A stretch of 64,000 nt of DNA from Phialophora verrucosa (GCA_002099365.1 MSED01000003.1:3038001-3102000), one strand, 5' to 3'; positions 53,837 to 64,000 are shown, counted from the stretch's first letter. A program made the numbers and translations. The notes: generated from the letters alone by a model not told the origin.

Positions 53837-54181
53837 CTATTGTGTCTTGACCTCTTGATCCTGCTCGACGTGGATGTGCTCGTTGGTCTGGAGGACGCCG
53901 ACCTTGTCGTCAGGGAACTCAACACTACAGTGCACAGACCGTCAGCTTCACGGGATAGGAGAGAGAGAGGGGTAGAGCAGCCCGTACGTGAAGCCTTTGA
54001 TCAGAGTGAACTCGTGCTTGATTTCCCCGCCATCAGCCTTCGCTTTGTCCTTGGCCTTCTTGAGCTCTTCGGGAGAGGCGTTCTCTTTGAGTGTGACCTT
54101 CGAAATGATTGTCAGTACATGATGCGTCGCGCCAATCCACCTGGCAGTCCAACATGTAGAGCTTACGTTGAAGAGAGGCAT
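53837..54181 (-). CDS. PBI2-like peptidase inhibitor I9 (proteinase B inhibitor)
   Basis: Three exons, 54181..54167, 54097..53988 and 53924..53837, with introns of 69 and 63 bp; 70 aa. Exon 1 encodes MPLFN, exon 2 gives VTLKENASPEELKKAKDKAKADGGEI then KHEFTLIKGF, and exon 3 gives TVEFPDDKV to the end with QDQEVKTQ. This is a complete inhibitor I9 domain without an attached subtilisin, the form of yeast Pbi2, which inhibits vacuolar proteinase B and takes part in vacuole fusion with thioredoxin. The gene would be missed by simple ORF calling because no exon exceeds 110 nt. Confidence 0.92.
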
Positions 54182-55755
54182 TTTGTATGTGAGATATGAT
54201 AAAGAACCAAGGGGCCTGTTCGAGCTGGTTTGTTGTTGCGAAAGCGAACTGGGATATGGTCGAGACTCTGGGTCGGTACTGAGAAATCGAAGGAGAGTGT
54301 GACTGGCGAAAGAAAAACTCTGCTTATAAGACACAAGAGAATGGGAATCTTGGTTGACAGGGTGAAAGGTTGAAAGGTGGGATGGTGACAGTGGGATGGA
54401 CCTCGACTTCTCAGGCGCATCTGATCGCGGCCTGCGGCGGGGACGAGGACAGTGACAATGACGCAATGGTCGGGATCCGCCGCAGCCCCTCGATCGGTAG
54501 ATCTCCGGTAGATCTTGGGGCAAGAGAATTTCACTTGGCATTCCACCCTGCGCATTTGTTTTACATTCACTCTCGATTCAACCTCACCTCTAGTCGTACA
54601 TGTATTCAGTTTATCTTGGGTCAAGAAGTTAATACAAACCAACGTACTAATGTTCAGTCGAGCAAGGCAGGCGAGCAAAATTAAAATCAAGACCGCACTG
54701 ATTTCATCGGGTGTGCATTCGTCACTTTGTCTTTCGCTCTCGCATAGCTTTCGTTTCACCCAACCATCGTCACCAAGCCTTCTAGCTTTAGCTTTGTTGC
54801 AGCACGATCAGATTCGCGGGAACAGGGGCTTACTGCAACCCAAACCAGGTCTTTCGATGAGCAGCAGCATTCAGACCTGAGCTGGCATACATCAGTGGAT
54901 GTCCCTGGCCGGCTTGTTGGTTGACGCGGAACCACGGTGGTCTGCAATCTGCACGCCCCTAGGAAATGCATTCGAGAGCGGGCCTCATCGAAGCCTAAGT
55001 GATTGAGTCTGATGTTTTACAAGTCCTCCCTCCCACGACGCATAGCTTGCGGGAACAAAGTCTCCGATGTTTGAGAGTCAGGCCTTGGAAGCAAGGCTGT
55101 TGATCGGATATGGTCAGATGTGTCTTTAGAACCTTCAGAACACTCCTCGACGACACGAAACCCACAGCTGCGGGGGGTTAGAGTCCCCTATCAACCTCGT
55201 GTCACAATGTGCCTGCTCTCGTCGCAATCTCGAGTAATCAGTGAGGCGTCCGAAGACGGCGGGCTTCCAAAGCGGACAGCTAGAATAGCCTATTCATAAG
55301 GGGATAACGGACAGCAAGGAACAGCGGTATCCATGACTCGGATAAAAGTATTAGAGGCGCGGAATCGGAATCGGAATACTTGATATATACTCGTCCTCTG
55401 TACACTATCTCCCCAGACCTAGTTACAGTACTTGGAATTCTGCGCCGCATTGGAAACGGCGCCCAAAGTACCCACAAATCTCTTGGTGTCTTGGTGTCTT
55501 GGTCTCAGACTCCCCATCCCATCCTATTCCACCCCCTTGAAGTCCACAAGCTAAGTCCCTCAAAACCATGACTTCGCTGTCGACACTAGCCTCATTGCAC
55601 AAAGTCCAGGCCATTATAACAATACAACAAAATACCCATCAACGAGCCATGGCGCCGTCTCGATGATCGGCAATCCACATTCCGCGGTGGAGTCTGCCTT
55701 CAAAGAGAAAAAGAATTGCGTATGCATAGATCTGCAACTCCAGAATCTAGTGATC
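54182..55755. promoter_or_regulatory. Divergent intergenic region, PBI2-like / SET gene
   Basis: 1.57 kb. Contains minor simple repeats (TCTTGGTG near 55480; GGAATC near 55360). No gene recognised. Confidence 0.4.
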
Positions 55756-57051
55756 ATGGGTCCGAAACTGACGTGGATGTGGAAGTGGAGACATATCGTC
55801 ACATTCAGCGTCTGTGTCTGCGTATACATCTCACGAGTTATCGCCGCATCAGGGGGCAAAAGCACCGCGGCAGTGCACCAGGTCGCGTTTGACCAACTAC
55901 TCCAGTCGCGCGAACTGCCGCTCAATCTGCACCTGGAAGAGGACGAAGCCACACCAGCCGGATCTGATACGGAGGGCAACGATGTGACTTCACCGCGGTC
56001 CTATGAACCTATCTGCACCGACCACCTTCCGCGGATTCAAAGCAAGCTATGTGTCTATACGGACGCCCGATTCGGCCATGGGAGAGGTATTTCCATCTTC
56101 ACTACCCCTCGGCACGCCCAAACGGTGGAATCCCTCCTCTTCCGCCCTCACCTCGAGGATTCCGACCGCGTCATCAATGCCCCTTCCCAGGCATGGTACA
56201 CGGAATCGACGCCCAACAAGGGTGTCGGCATGTTCGCCAAGAAGGCCCTGAACCCCGGCGACCTAATCACTTCGTACACCCCGGTCCTGCTCGCGTACAA
56301 AGAGAACATCCTCTTGAGGGATGAGAGGGAGACTTTCCTCCACCACGCAGTGACTCGCCTGCCGGCTTGGGCAAGAGCCGCGTACCGCGAGCTCGCGACC
56401 ATGTCCCACGATGACGCGTTTCACATGCAAGATGTCGCCGCCGCGAATTCATTCGAGATGTCCATTGGTGGCACGCCGCATCTTGCCGTGATCCCCGAGC
56501 CCTCGCGGATCAACCATGATTGTGCCCCGAATGCCATTTTCGGGGCCAACTCCACGACGCTAGTGCATACGGTCCGGGCGACGAGGGCGATCGCAAAGGA
56601 CGACGAGATCACCATCGCGTACACGAATCCGCTGGAAGGATTCGCGAAACGACAGAAGTATCTGTCGGACTCGTTCGGCTTCGAATGCACGTGCTCGCGC
56701 TGCCGGAGGGGCGAATCCGGCGACGCGGCGCTGGCCGAAATCGCGTCTCTGCAACAGTCGCTCTCGCGCTGGTCCGATCCGACTTCCGCGGCAAGTACAA
56801 AGCAAGCGGAGCGGCTCGTCCAGATCCACCATGACGAAGGGTTGGACGGCTATCTTGACCCGGCTTACTGTCTCGCCGCACTGATGTATAACTCCGTTGG
56901 CAGTGAAAGGGGTGCGAAGAAATATGTCAAGTTGTGTATTGAGGCGACCGAGTTGAGGCTCGGACCTGGAGCGGAGGACCTGCCGAAATGGAGAGAAATG
57001 CAGCGGAATGTGAAGGGGCATTGGAGCTGGATGAGGCGCAAACGAGGCTGA
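55756..57051 (+). CDS. SET-domain protein with N-terminal signal/anchor
   Basis: Single exon, 431 aa from the ATG at 55756 (MGPKLTWMWKWRH); a frame-extending ATG at 55663 exists. The N-terminus has a hydrophobic run (IVTFSVCVCVYISRVIAA) that looks like a signal peptide or anchor. A Cys-containing region (YEPICTDHLP, KLCVYTDARFGHGRGISIFTTP) precedes the SET domain, about residues 150-330: GVGMFAKKALNPGDLI, RINHDCAPNAIF with the NHxCxPN motif, and EITIAYTNP. A post-SET-like CTCSRC follows, then a helical C-terminus. It belongs near SET5/SMYD-type proteins. A secretory signal on a methyltransferase fold is unusual; the substrate is unknown. Confidence 0.87.
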   Translation: MGPKLTWMWKWRHIVTFSVCVCVYISRVIAASGGKSTAAVHQVAFDQLLQSRELPLNLHLEEDEATPAGSDTEGNDVTSPRSYEPICTDHLPRIQSKLCVYTDARFGHGRGISIFTTPRHAQTVESLLFRPHLEDSDRVINAPSQAWYTESTPNKGVGMFAKKALNPGDLITSYTPVLLAYKENILLRDERETFLHHAVTRLPAWARAAYRELATMSHDDAFHMQDVAAANSFEMSIGGTPHLAVIPEPSRINHDCAPNAIFGANSTTLVHTVRATRAIAKDDEITIAYTNPLEGFAKRQKYLSDSFGFECTCSRCRRGESGDAALAEIASLQQSLSRWSDPTSAASTKQAERLVQIHHDEGLDGYLDPAYCLAALMYNSVGSERGAKKYVKLCIEATELRLGPGAEDLPKWREMQRNVKGHWSWMRRKRG

Positions 57052-57133
57052 TTGATTTGACGCATAGATAGATGGGTGCATGGTTTGGTTGATACGTTGT
57101 TGGCCCCGACAGGAGGCCAGCCATGTTCGAATC

Positions 57134-57940
57134 TCAACCCTTCTTCACCGAACACTTGACCCCCTTCCCGACATGCTCCAAGAAAGTCCATGCCTCTCGC
57201 TCATCTTCGAACGCGATAAACCCATCGAATCTTCTGACCTTCGTATTCTTAAGCACTTTGTGGACGACTTCCTGGACGGCGACGACGTCGGCAATCGAGC
57301 ACTGGTCGTCGCCTCCAGCCTTCATTTCGATCTCCGGTGGGACAGGAAGGACTTGGAAGCTACTACCCGCTGCGCGCGGGAGTCGCATCAACTCGCAGAC
57401 CTTCGGACACACAATGTTTGATTGTGGTACCAGGTAGATCAGTTTTGTGCCCGGTTGGGACAACAGGGTGGAGATGGTGGTTTTGGTCTGCGGATAGGTT
57501 ATTGAGATAGGGGTCGGCGAGGAAAGGAGGTAGGTCCTCGACTCGGATGTCTCTGCGGCGTGCTTGCTTTGCTTTTTGCTTTTCTGCCGCCGTTGTTCAC
57601 CGTGTAAGACGTCGTAAGCTGGAGTAACGGTGTGAGCGATAAAACGCTCATGGTGCTTTGAGTTCGGCGACCTTGAGAAGCAACAGCTTTTCGCGGGCGC
57701 AAGGTCGCATTTGCCAGTCGGATAGGCAAAGTCCCAGCATGAGACGCCTAGCGTCTCCATTTGCGATTCCGGCTCGGTGATCTGGACTGTTATAGAAGAG
57801 TGCTTAAAGACCATCTCGGTTGCCTGTTCGACCAGGTTTGCTGGACTTGGTGATTGTTTGGCTGTTCGAGTTCGGCGATACATATGTTCCAGATTGACGA
57901 TATATAGTGTCGTCCCTCGAAATATGTCCCAAAGAGTCAA
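57134..57940 (-). CDS. Hypothetical protein, unknown family
   Basis: Single open frame; the start could be at 57940, 57883 or 57814, giving 268, 249 or 226 aa. From the last start, MVFKHSSITVQITEPESQ and SCWDFAYPTGKC with a CC pair suggest a Cys-rich or metal-binding N-terminal part. The middle is basic (EQRRQKSKKQSK). The C-terminus has ordered text, TTISTLLSQPGTKLIYLVPQS, CPKVCELMRLPRAAG, and a final helix region with DGFIAFEDEREAWTFLE. It is convergent with the SET gene and separated by 82 bp. No family recognised. Confidence 0.65.
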   Translation of the reverse strand: MTLWDIFRGTTLYIVNLEHMYRRTRTAKQSPSPANLVEQATEMVFKHSSITVQITEPESQMETLGVSCWDFAYPTGKCDLAPAKSCCFSRSPNSKHHERFIAHTVTPAYDVLHGEQRRQKSKKQSKHAAETSESRTYLLSSPTPISITYPQTKTTISTLLSQPGTKLIYLVPQSNIVCPKVCELMRLPRAAGSSFQVLPVPPEIEMKAGGDDQCSIADVVAVQEVVHKVLKNTKVRRFDGFIAFEDEREAWTFLEHVGKGVKCSVKKG

Positions 57941-59470
57941 CAGATCGTTTGGGTCCCGTGACGTTCAGTGGTGGCAACAAGTCCTTGCGGTAGAGCGACT
58001 GGTGGCTGACCCCGTGATCCTGCAGCCTCGTGCCCTTGTCGAGTAATCACTATTGATCAGACCGCAGATTGACAAGTTAGAAGTGAAAAGTAGTCGCTGT
58101 CGGTATATACCAGGGTAGGGCAATGACTGTGGTCGACTTCCAGTCGCTCGGGGCCTCGTTGTGACGATATATGGGGTATGCATGGACACGCGGATCATTT
58201 GTGCCGGGAAGAAGTAACGCTCGACGGGTTGGTGTCCGACGCAAGCCACAACAAGAGATGAGGACAAATTCCTAAACGAGAGCAGATGCACGTCTTTCAC
58301 AGCTGAGGACATGGGCAGGTTGCAACCATGCTCCTTAGGCAGCCCTTACCTAAGGTCAGAGGGCGTAAGATTCAGCCTCGAACGGGTCGACAGGTGAGTG
58401 GTTTTCTTGATGCGCTCGTGTTCCCGACACTGCAGCCGAACGAACGAGGATAAGGGAATAGGAAGATCGGCACCGTGTGCTGGGGCGACCTCTCGATTAC
58501 TGCACTGCTATCGATGCGAGCGAATATCAAAAAGATAGCTTCTATGCGGCCGAGGTGCATACGACCTCGCGGGCTTGCGAAGTGCGATCCCGTTACGCTA
58601 ACGGAGCCGGTGGCAAAGCCGAGAGCTGAAAGGGCGGCTGACCGTCACTGAGAGAAGCAGCGTCCCATCGAACCCCAGAATCATGGGGGATGAGGTGAGC
58701 TTTACGATCCCAGCAATGACTCGGCCAGTATTTCTCCAAACAGAAGGGACAGGCCGTGTGCTAAAGTAAAAGAGGCTGGTATGCGAGACAAGGATGAGGC
58801 GTGGTAAATCGAGCTGTGTGAAGTTTGATGAAGGCAGTTTTATCCCGCACCTTGGACACAGGGGCAATTCCATTGGTCGGGTATTCGCTGGCAGGCGAGT
58901 CGCTATCGAGGACGACTTTCCCATCGATGAGTAACCATGCATGCTCGCTCCTCGTCCTCACCACGAGGCCGAATGGCGATAATTCGGCCAGACGGCAGGG
59001 AAAAAGAAACGGCAAAAGACGGCGTCAGATGTGCGCGTCTGCCTGTATTGCCCGCCATAATTTGCCCCTCTGGAGTATATGTCACGAATGGCAAATCCAA
59101 CCCACGACGTGAAGTACAGATCAAGCTGATGAGTTTTACTTGCTCGCATGAGCGTTCGTGCTAGTCTTGGGTTTGGGAGGAATCCCGCTGTGATACCGAC
59201 CTTGATTAGCACAAGCTCGGAAACTTCGTGCTTCATTCCCAAACCAAAAAAAGAAGGAATCGGGCCGAATGCACCGCGTCGGCTTTCTTAAAATCGGGGT
59301 TCGCATGTGGACAGGCGCCTCGATCTTCCCTAACCGACCTTCTACCTGAAAATAGCTCTCCATAAGCCAGGGAGTGTTGGTTCAGAGGCAAAGGATGCAC
59401 TGCGCGCCGCCGTGAACTGAACGAGATATAATCGTCGGAGACGGCGTGGCTCGCGGCTTCCCTCAACGGG
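57941..59470. promoter_or_regulatory. Divergent intergenic region, unknown gene / GH32
   Basis: 1.53 kb. Several short frames on the minus strand around 58600-59015 read as mildly protein-like but end quickly and do not join across good splice sites. They could be chance or a decayed gene. The right end is the GH32 promoter. Confidence 0.4.
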
Positions 59471-61243
59471 ATGGTCTTGAAGGATGTGTCTCCTAATGGA
59501 GACTATCTGCGATGGCGGCCACAATATCACCTGCAGCCCCCTGCTGGATGGATGAACGACCCGTGTGGACTTGGCTACGACCCCAAGACGGGCCTCTACC
59601 ACGTAGCCTATCAATGGAATCCCGAGTCGGCACACTGGAAAAGTATATCTTGGGGAAACGCGAGAAGCAGGGACCTATGTTCGTGGGAGGTGTCTAGTAC
59701 TCCCTCTATTACTCCAGCATTGGATGGTAGTAGCAAAGGTGTCTTTACGGGATGTCTGCGGCCAACGAATGTGAATGGTCAGGCCGACGGGGTGCTGACA
59801 ATCTTGTACACCTCTGCCCAAAAACTCCCCATCCACTACACGCTGCCATACGCCCGCGGGTCCGAGCGTATCCACATGGCGACGTCTAGTGATAATGGCA
59901 GGACTTGGACACCATACCCCGGGAACCCCATTGTCCCAGAACCGCCTCTGGGTATGGAAGTCATTGGTTGGCGGGATCCGTTTGTCGCCGAGTGGCATTC
60001 CATGGACCGTGCCCTTGGCAGAGAGCATGGCAGATGCTTATACGGACTCGTTTCTGGCGGTGTCAAAGGCAAGGCGCCGGCTGCTCTTCTGTACTCGGTC
60101 GCAAAGGATGCGTTGAACTCGTGGGAGTACCTAGGGCCATTAAGCGGTGAAGGTGTCAACCACACGCCGTCTCAATGGACCGGTGACTATGGCGTGAATT
60201 GGGAAGTTGGCAATTTTCTCTCCTTGACAGACAAATCAGGGAAACTTCATGACTACCTCATCATGTCCGTCGAAGGATGCCTATCAGAGCAAGGAAAGCC
60301 TCACAACGCACAAATGTGGATGCAGGGATCGATAAGAACGGTGGACGGGAATCCGACCATGGAATACAATTACGGAGGCCGTCTCGACCACGGCAGAAGA
60401 TACTATGCCCCCAACTCGTTCTGGGACCCTGTCTCGCAGCATCACGTAATTTTCGCATGGCTTCAGGAGCACGACCTCCCCGAGCTGTGGCACGACAAGC
60501 AGGCTTGGTCCGGGATGCTCTCTCTCCCTCGTATCCTCAAGCACACTGAGATATTCTCCGTGTGCGGCACCCTGGCCACCCCCTTGCAAGACATCACCTC
60601 GATAGGGAAAGTGCTCGACGCCAAAGGCACGTACACCATATCTACACTCGCGTCCGCACCCCATCCAGCACTAGAGCAGCTGCGTGGCGACCCTTTACCA
60701 TTCCCTACACCGGCCGAGAAGTGTGCTACAGCCACGTTTGGCCACCCGACGAAGCACCTCGAGATAGATATATCCTGCTCGTTACCACGGAACACCCGGC
60801 GCGTCGGACTATCGATCTTGCACTCATCGGACGCCAAGCAGCGTACAACCATGTACTTCGACGCAGCAGCAGAGACGTTCGTGATCGACCGATCGCATTC
60901 GACGACCATCGCCGACGTGGACACGACTGCAGAAGTGGCGCCCCATACGTTGTTCAGCTTCCGCGACCAACACGACGCCGTGGCAGAGGAGTCGCTCGAC
61001 GTGCGAGCCTTCTACGATGTCAGCGCGCTCGAGGTGTTTGTCAACGAGCGCACCGCGATCACCACGCGCATCTACCCCGACCAAGCGTCTTGCTTTGGAA
61101 TCGAGGTCTTCTTGGAGTCAGACTCCGAGTTGCAATCAACATCTGACTCAGATGCAGGAGATGGAGGAGATGGAGGAGGAGGAGTAGCCTGGAGGCGGAG
61201 CAATTGCTGGGAGATCCTTCCTCGGCAAGCAAGTGTAATATAG
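59471..61243 (+). CDS. Glycoside hydrolase family 32 fructosidase (invertase/inulinase type), no signal peptide
   Basis: Single exon, 590 aa. The five-blade propeller starts at GWMNDPCGLGYD with nucleophile Asp30. GWRDPF places the RDP Asp at 169, and the acid/base Glu is Glu245 in VNWEVGNFL. In most GH32 enzymes that site reads WECP; here Cys and Pro are replaced by Val and Gly. The beta-sandwich C-terminal module is from about residue 400 and includes DVRAFYDVSALEVFVNERTAIT. No signal peptide is seen at this start, so the enzyme is predicted intracellular, as in other cytosolic fungal invertases that act on imported sucrose or fructans. Confidence 0.92.
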   Translation: MVLKDVSPNGDYLRWRPQYHLQPPAGWMNDPCGLGYDPKTGLYHVAYQWNPESAHWKSISWGNARSRDLCSWEVSSTPSITPALDGSSKGVFTGCLRPTNVNGQADGVLTILYTSAQKLPIHYTLPYARGSERIHMATSSDNGRTWTPYPGNPIVPEPPLGMEVIGWRDPFVAEWHSMDRALGREHGRCLYGLVSGGVKGKAPAALLYSVAKDALNSWEYLGPLSGEGVNHTPSQWTGDYGVNWEVGNFLSLTDKSGKLHDYLIMSVEGCLSEQGKPHNAQMWMQGSIRTVDGNPTMEYNYGGRLDHGRRYYAPNSFWDPVSQHHVIFAWLQEHDLPELWHDKQAWSGMLSLPRILKHTEIFSVCGTLATPLQDITSIGKVLDAKGTYTISTLASAPHPALEQLRGDPLPFPTPAEKCATATFGHPTKHLEIDISCSLPRNTRRVGLSILHSSDAKQRTTMYFDAAAETFVIDRSHSTTIADVDTTAEVAPHTLFSFRDQHDAVAEESLDVRAFYDVSALEVFVNERTAITTRIYPDQASCFGIEVFLESDSELQSTSDSDAGDGGDGGGGVAWRRSNCWEILPRQASVI

Positions 61244-62072
61244 AAAGAACAAAGAACTTAGACCGTCTGCACTACTCTGCTGTGCCCTGCCCTAGCCTAC
61301 TCTACTCTGCATTATTTAAAATGATTACCATCCCTCCGTCGTCTGTAACTGGCGACGCCGTGACTCGTAGCTCCACGATTCAATGACAAGTACCCCAAAT
61401 GCTACATTTTAGTTTGTGAAGCCATCAAGGTGCCTCACTTGCTTGTTCACACGGTGAGATAGCAGACCACTGCCTCCATGCGAATGCAACCCAATGCAAC
61501 GCGCCGTCTGCTGGAGAGGTGGACTTCGGCGGTATAGATACAAGATGCTCCTCCCCTCACCGATGATGTCCATGGTACTGTAACATTGCAAATACCGACA
61601 GCCACCATTCTCGTCGCAATGGGATAGGATGGAAGGGAAGGAATGGGAAGGAATGACAGCGAGATTGAAACGCGGACGCATCCACGAACGAATCGGTGCG
61701 TGACGTCCTACCGACAAGGACAACTAGTACTCGCAGCGAGCAAGTGACTCCAAGTTCGTCATATAAACCCTTCACTGGAGATGAGATGAAATGCTTTAGA
61801 GTTCAAGTCGTCTAGGCTTGCGGTTCCGGGAAGCATGTCCAGTCCGGGTGAGCTCGTTTCTCGGGAGTGATTACCAAATAATATGTACAGCACACACACA
61901 CACACACACACACATGTGTCGGAAATGGCCAATGCGATCAAGTCTGCCTATGTATGTGCATTGCAGAAGTAGGGTATGTACATCCAATCTTCTCACACCG
62001 TATCATTCTCTACACCCAATGTAGGGGCAAGCGCATCCAGGCACGCGGCGTGCTCGCGTCATGCACAAGAGC
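61244..62072. other. Convergent intergenic region with (CA) microsatellite
   Basis: 829 bp between two stops. Holds the CA repeat listed separately; no gene recognised. Confidence 0.45.
61891..61914 (+). repeat. (CA)12 microsatellite
   Basis: Twelve perfect CA units, followed at once by TGTG, so a short inverted repeat with the CA run is possible. Likely length-variable between strains. Confidence 0.95.
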
Positions 62073-63791
62073 TCACTCTATAGGAAGCGAGACCTTGAAG
62101 ACCAAAGCCTGGTTATCAAGACTGTACCCGCTCTCGTCCGCATAGGGGAGTTCCCCACCATTCATGAAGCCATTCTGCGTGATGAAGTCGTTGTCACTCA
62201 GGCTGAAGATGAAGTACTCGCCGTCAGACCCGGCACGCCAGTCCTTCCACCCTGCACTCGAGGGCGGGTTGACCGGCGCAACGGCAATCGACTCCCACTT
62301 CTCGTTGAGAAGGCCCGCGTCCTGATCACCACCGTTGTGGACGCCAAATCGGCTGAGCTGGGCGTTGACGTTGAAGTCGAGCCACGAGCAGTACGTGGCG
62401 GGGACAATCGTGGAGGCGAGGACACCATCCACAGACGCGGCGGCGGCGGTGGTGGCGTCATATCCGTCACTATTCCCAGCGATGTTCGTGGCATTGGAGA
62501 TGTCAAAGACGTCGATCTGGCGGTATCGGGACTGGGAGTTGGATTGGCCGTGGCCGCGGCCCGAGTCGCGCGCAAGAACCAGGAACTGAGTTGCACTGAT
62601 GAAGTGGATCTCCGATTGCGCAGCCACGAGGGTGTTGTTAGCGAAAACCGGCAGTGGAACGATATACTCAGCCTTGTAGACGGGGTGGGCCGCGTCGCTG
62701 ATGTCGTACTCGAGCAGACGGACGATGCGGCGGGTCGAGGCATTGCGGCCGCCTTCCTGGACTAGTCCGGACTGCATGAGTGCGTATAGAGTCTTCCTGT
62801 CGGGCGAGGCAGTGAGGCCCTCGAGACCTTGATTGTTGGAGCGTCCGCTGGTAGGGTTTGCTGGGGTGGTAGTAATGTTTGGGTTGTACCTTGGGGGACT
62901 GGCCGCGTTGAAGGAGTCGGTGCCATTGCGTTGGGGGATGATGGCGGGCGGGGGGCGGATAGCGCCGGTCATTTTCCCGCTGTGGTCGAAGTGGAAAATG
63001 TATGGTCCGTATTCGTCTGAGATCCAGAAGCCGTCGTCGGTGAGGACAAGGCCTTCAGTGTCGCCGACGACCCTGTTGCCGCCCGTCCCATTGCCGCCGA
63101 AGCCGTCACCGGTGTAAGTGGCAGAAGGAAGCTCGGGGAAGCCAGGGAATGAAAGGTAGGGGGGCTGTAAGTCGGGATCTAGACCAGTCAAGGGAGCTCC
63201 GGCAGGGTCGGTGAAGCGGATTGTGTCCAAATACTTCAACTGGAGGTTGGGCGAGCTCGAGGTCGATGCCGTATTAGGCTTGAAGGTGATCTGGAACTTG
63301 TGCACTCGAGGTTGGTAGTTCAAAGTGCCTTCGGTATTCCAGCCGCGATCTGCCAAACCCTCAGAAATTGGATCAGCACCACCGAGAGTCCTCTCAAACT
63401 CGAATACTGTACCAACGGGATGAATTTTGAGGGTCTAGGATGGTAAGGCTATATGTTGTTTGGTTGGGATGAAAGGACGGGCGGGCAGATACAAGTTTTA
63501 GTGATAGGACAACCCACCTGGAAGGCCCCAGAGTATACCAGTGTAGACGCCGTTGCTGTCGACTTTCCATGACTTTTGATCAATGGCAGCACTGCTGCCA
63601 ATTCCGCCTGCAGTATCGCCGAACTTGTCGCGAGAGTCCGATGGAGTGAATCCATAGCCAGCCAGAGCCTGGTACACGTAGGTCTTGCCGTTGCACGTGG
63701 TTGTGTTGATCGCCGTGGCAGCTCGCTCATACGGCGACGCCAGTGTAGGGCCGGCGGTCAAGGCACTGAGGAGGATCGTCGTGATGGCCAT
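62073..63791 (-). CDS. Secreted esterase-like phytase-family protein
   Basis: Two exons, 63791..63518 and 63349..62073, with a 168-bp intron; 516 aa. MAITTILLSALTAGPTLAS is a signal peptide. The join gives ILWGLP-DRGWNTEGT, which matches the family reading. The rest is a phytase-like beta-propeller: TGDGFGG, DTEGLVLTDDGFWISDEYGPYIFHFD, SNNQGLEGLTASPDRKTLYAL, SEIHFISATQFLVLARDSGRGHG, and YCSWLDFNVNAQL with FGVHNGG near the end. Several NxT/S sites (NGTD, NTTT) are seen. The real substrate of this fungal group is not established; hydrolysis of phosphate or ester bonds is inferred from family name only. An alternative in-frame acceptor inside the intron would add 19 residues. Confidence 0.9.
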
Positions 63792-64000
63792 GATGATTGG
63801 TTGGTTCGCTGGTATCAGCTGTTACTCGACACAAGGATACGATTGGTGAACTTGAGGGCAGACGATCCTGGCTCGCCAAACGAGTGAGGGAGCAAACTCT
63901 TCGACACGGGAGATCTCAGGAACGATTGGAAGCAGTGGCAGATATTCAAACCGTTCATGATCGAGCTTTTGAATGCAGTGCAGAACATTTTGCAGGCAGA

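Noticed and set aside
58598..59015. Possible decayed gene in the GH32 upstream region
   Set aside because: Two overlapping short frames look protein-like but no splice join gives a longer product and no family is recognised.
1..64000. Secondary-metabolite cluster, transposon or CRISPR
   Set aside because: No PKS, NRPS, terpene synthase, transposase, reverse transcriptase, long terminal repeat or spaced direct-repeat array was seen; the two regulators sit among housekeeping genes.

Overview
The window is a stretch of nuclear DNA from a filamentous ascomycete (Pezizomycotina). The evidence is: short GT...AG introns, mostly 45-80 bp, often with CTAAC/CTGAC-type branch sites; genes on both strands with 0.2-1.5 kb spacers; two fungal zinc-cluster/fungal-specific-domain regulators; and typical ascomycete orthologues (DUG2, OCT1, MIC26/27, ARG8, MAM3, NOC3, NIP7, SDHAF4, a PBI2-like inhibitor). 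A black-yeast or other Eurotiomycete fits best, but that placement is impression, not proof. No tRNA, rRNA, transposon or CRISPR was recognised, and no secondary-metabolite cluster. Exon joins were worked out by hand from splice signals, reading phase and family motifs.

Left part (1-10.7 kb): the 3' end of a homogentisate-dioxygenase-like gene; DUG2 (glutathione degradosome); a divergently placed asparaginase/taspase-like Ntn hydrolase; the E1-beta subunit of branched-chain 2-oxoacid dehydrogenase; and a MAM3/CNNM-type membrane protein. Much of this block is amino-acid and peptide catabolism.

10.7-25 kb: a 935-aa membrane-anchored coiled-coil protein with an unusually long pyrimidine-rich upstream region. 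It is followed by about 0.8 kb of degenerate ~130-bp repeats holding a 14-bp minisatellite. Then come an SLC35/TPT transporter, a GH15 glucoamylase/trehalase-like enzyme, LSM12 and 6-phosphogluconate dehydrogenase.

25-44 kb: an RBM42-like RRM protein; a fungal-specific-domain regulator whose zinc cluster is only half present; OCT1 divergent from a MICOS MIC26/27 gene (both mitochondrial); NIP7 divergent from NOC3 (both 60S assembly); a small hypothetical gene; a glycogen-binding-like (CBM48/E-set) protein that appears tail-anchored; and a canonical Zn2Cys6 regulator.

44-64 kb: a DUF1989 gene convergent with ARG8, 21 bp apart; a small protein with an LRAT-like His...Cys layout; a six-exon ZIP metal transporter; a secreted NTF2-like protein; SDHAF4; a 70-aa PBI2/I9 proteinase inhibitor; a SET-domain protein with an N-terminal signal sequence or anchor; an unknown protein; a GH32 fructosidase without signal peptide; and a secreted esterase-like phytase-family protein.

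The window looks like ordinary fungal core chromosome. The most unusual parts are the repeat tail after the coiled-coil gene, the predicted tail-anchored carbohydrate-binding protein, the LRAT-like small protein, the half zinc cluster, and an overlapping upstream ORF at the MICOS gene.
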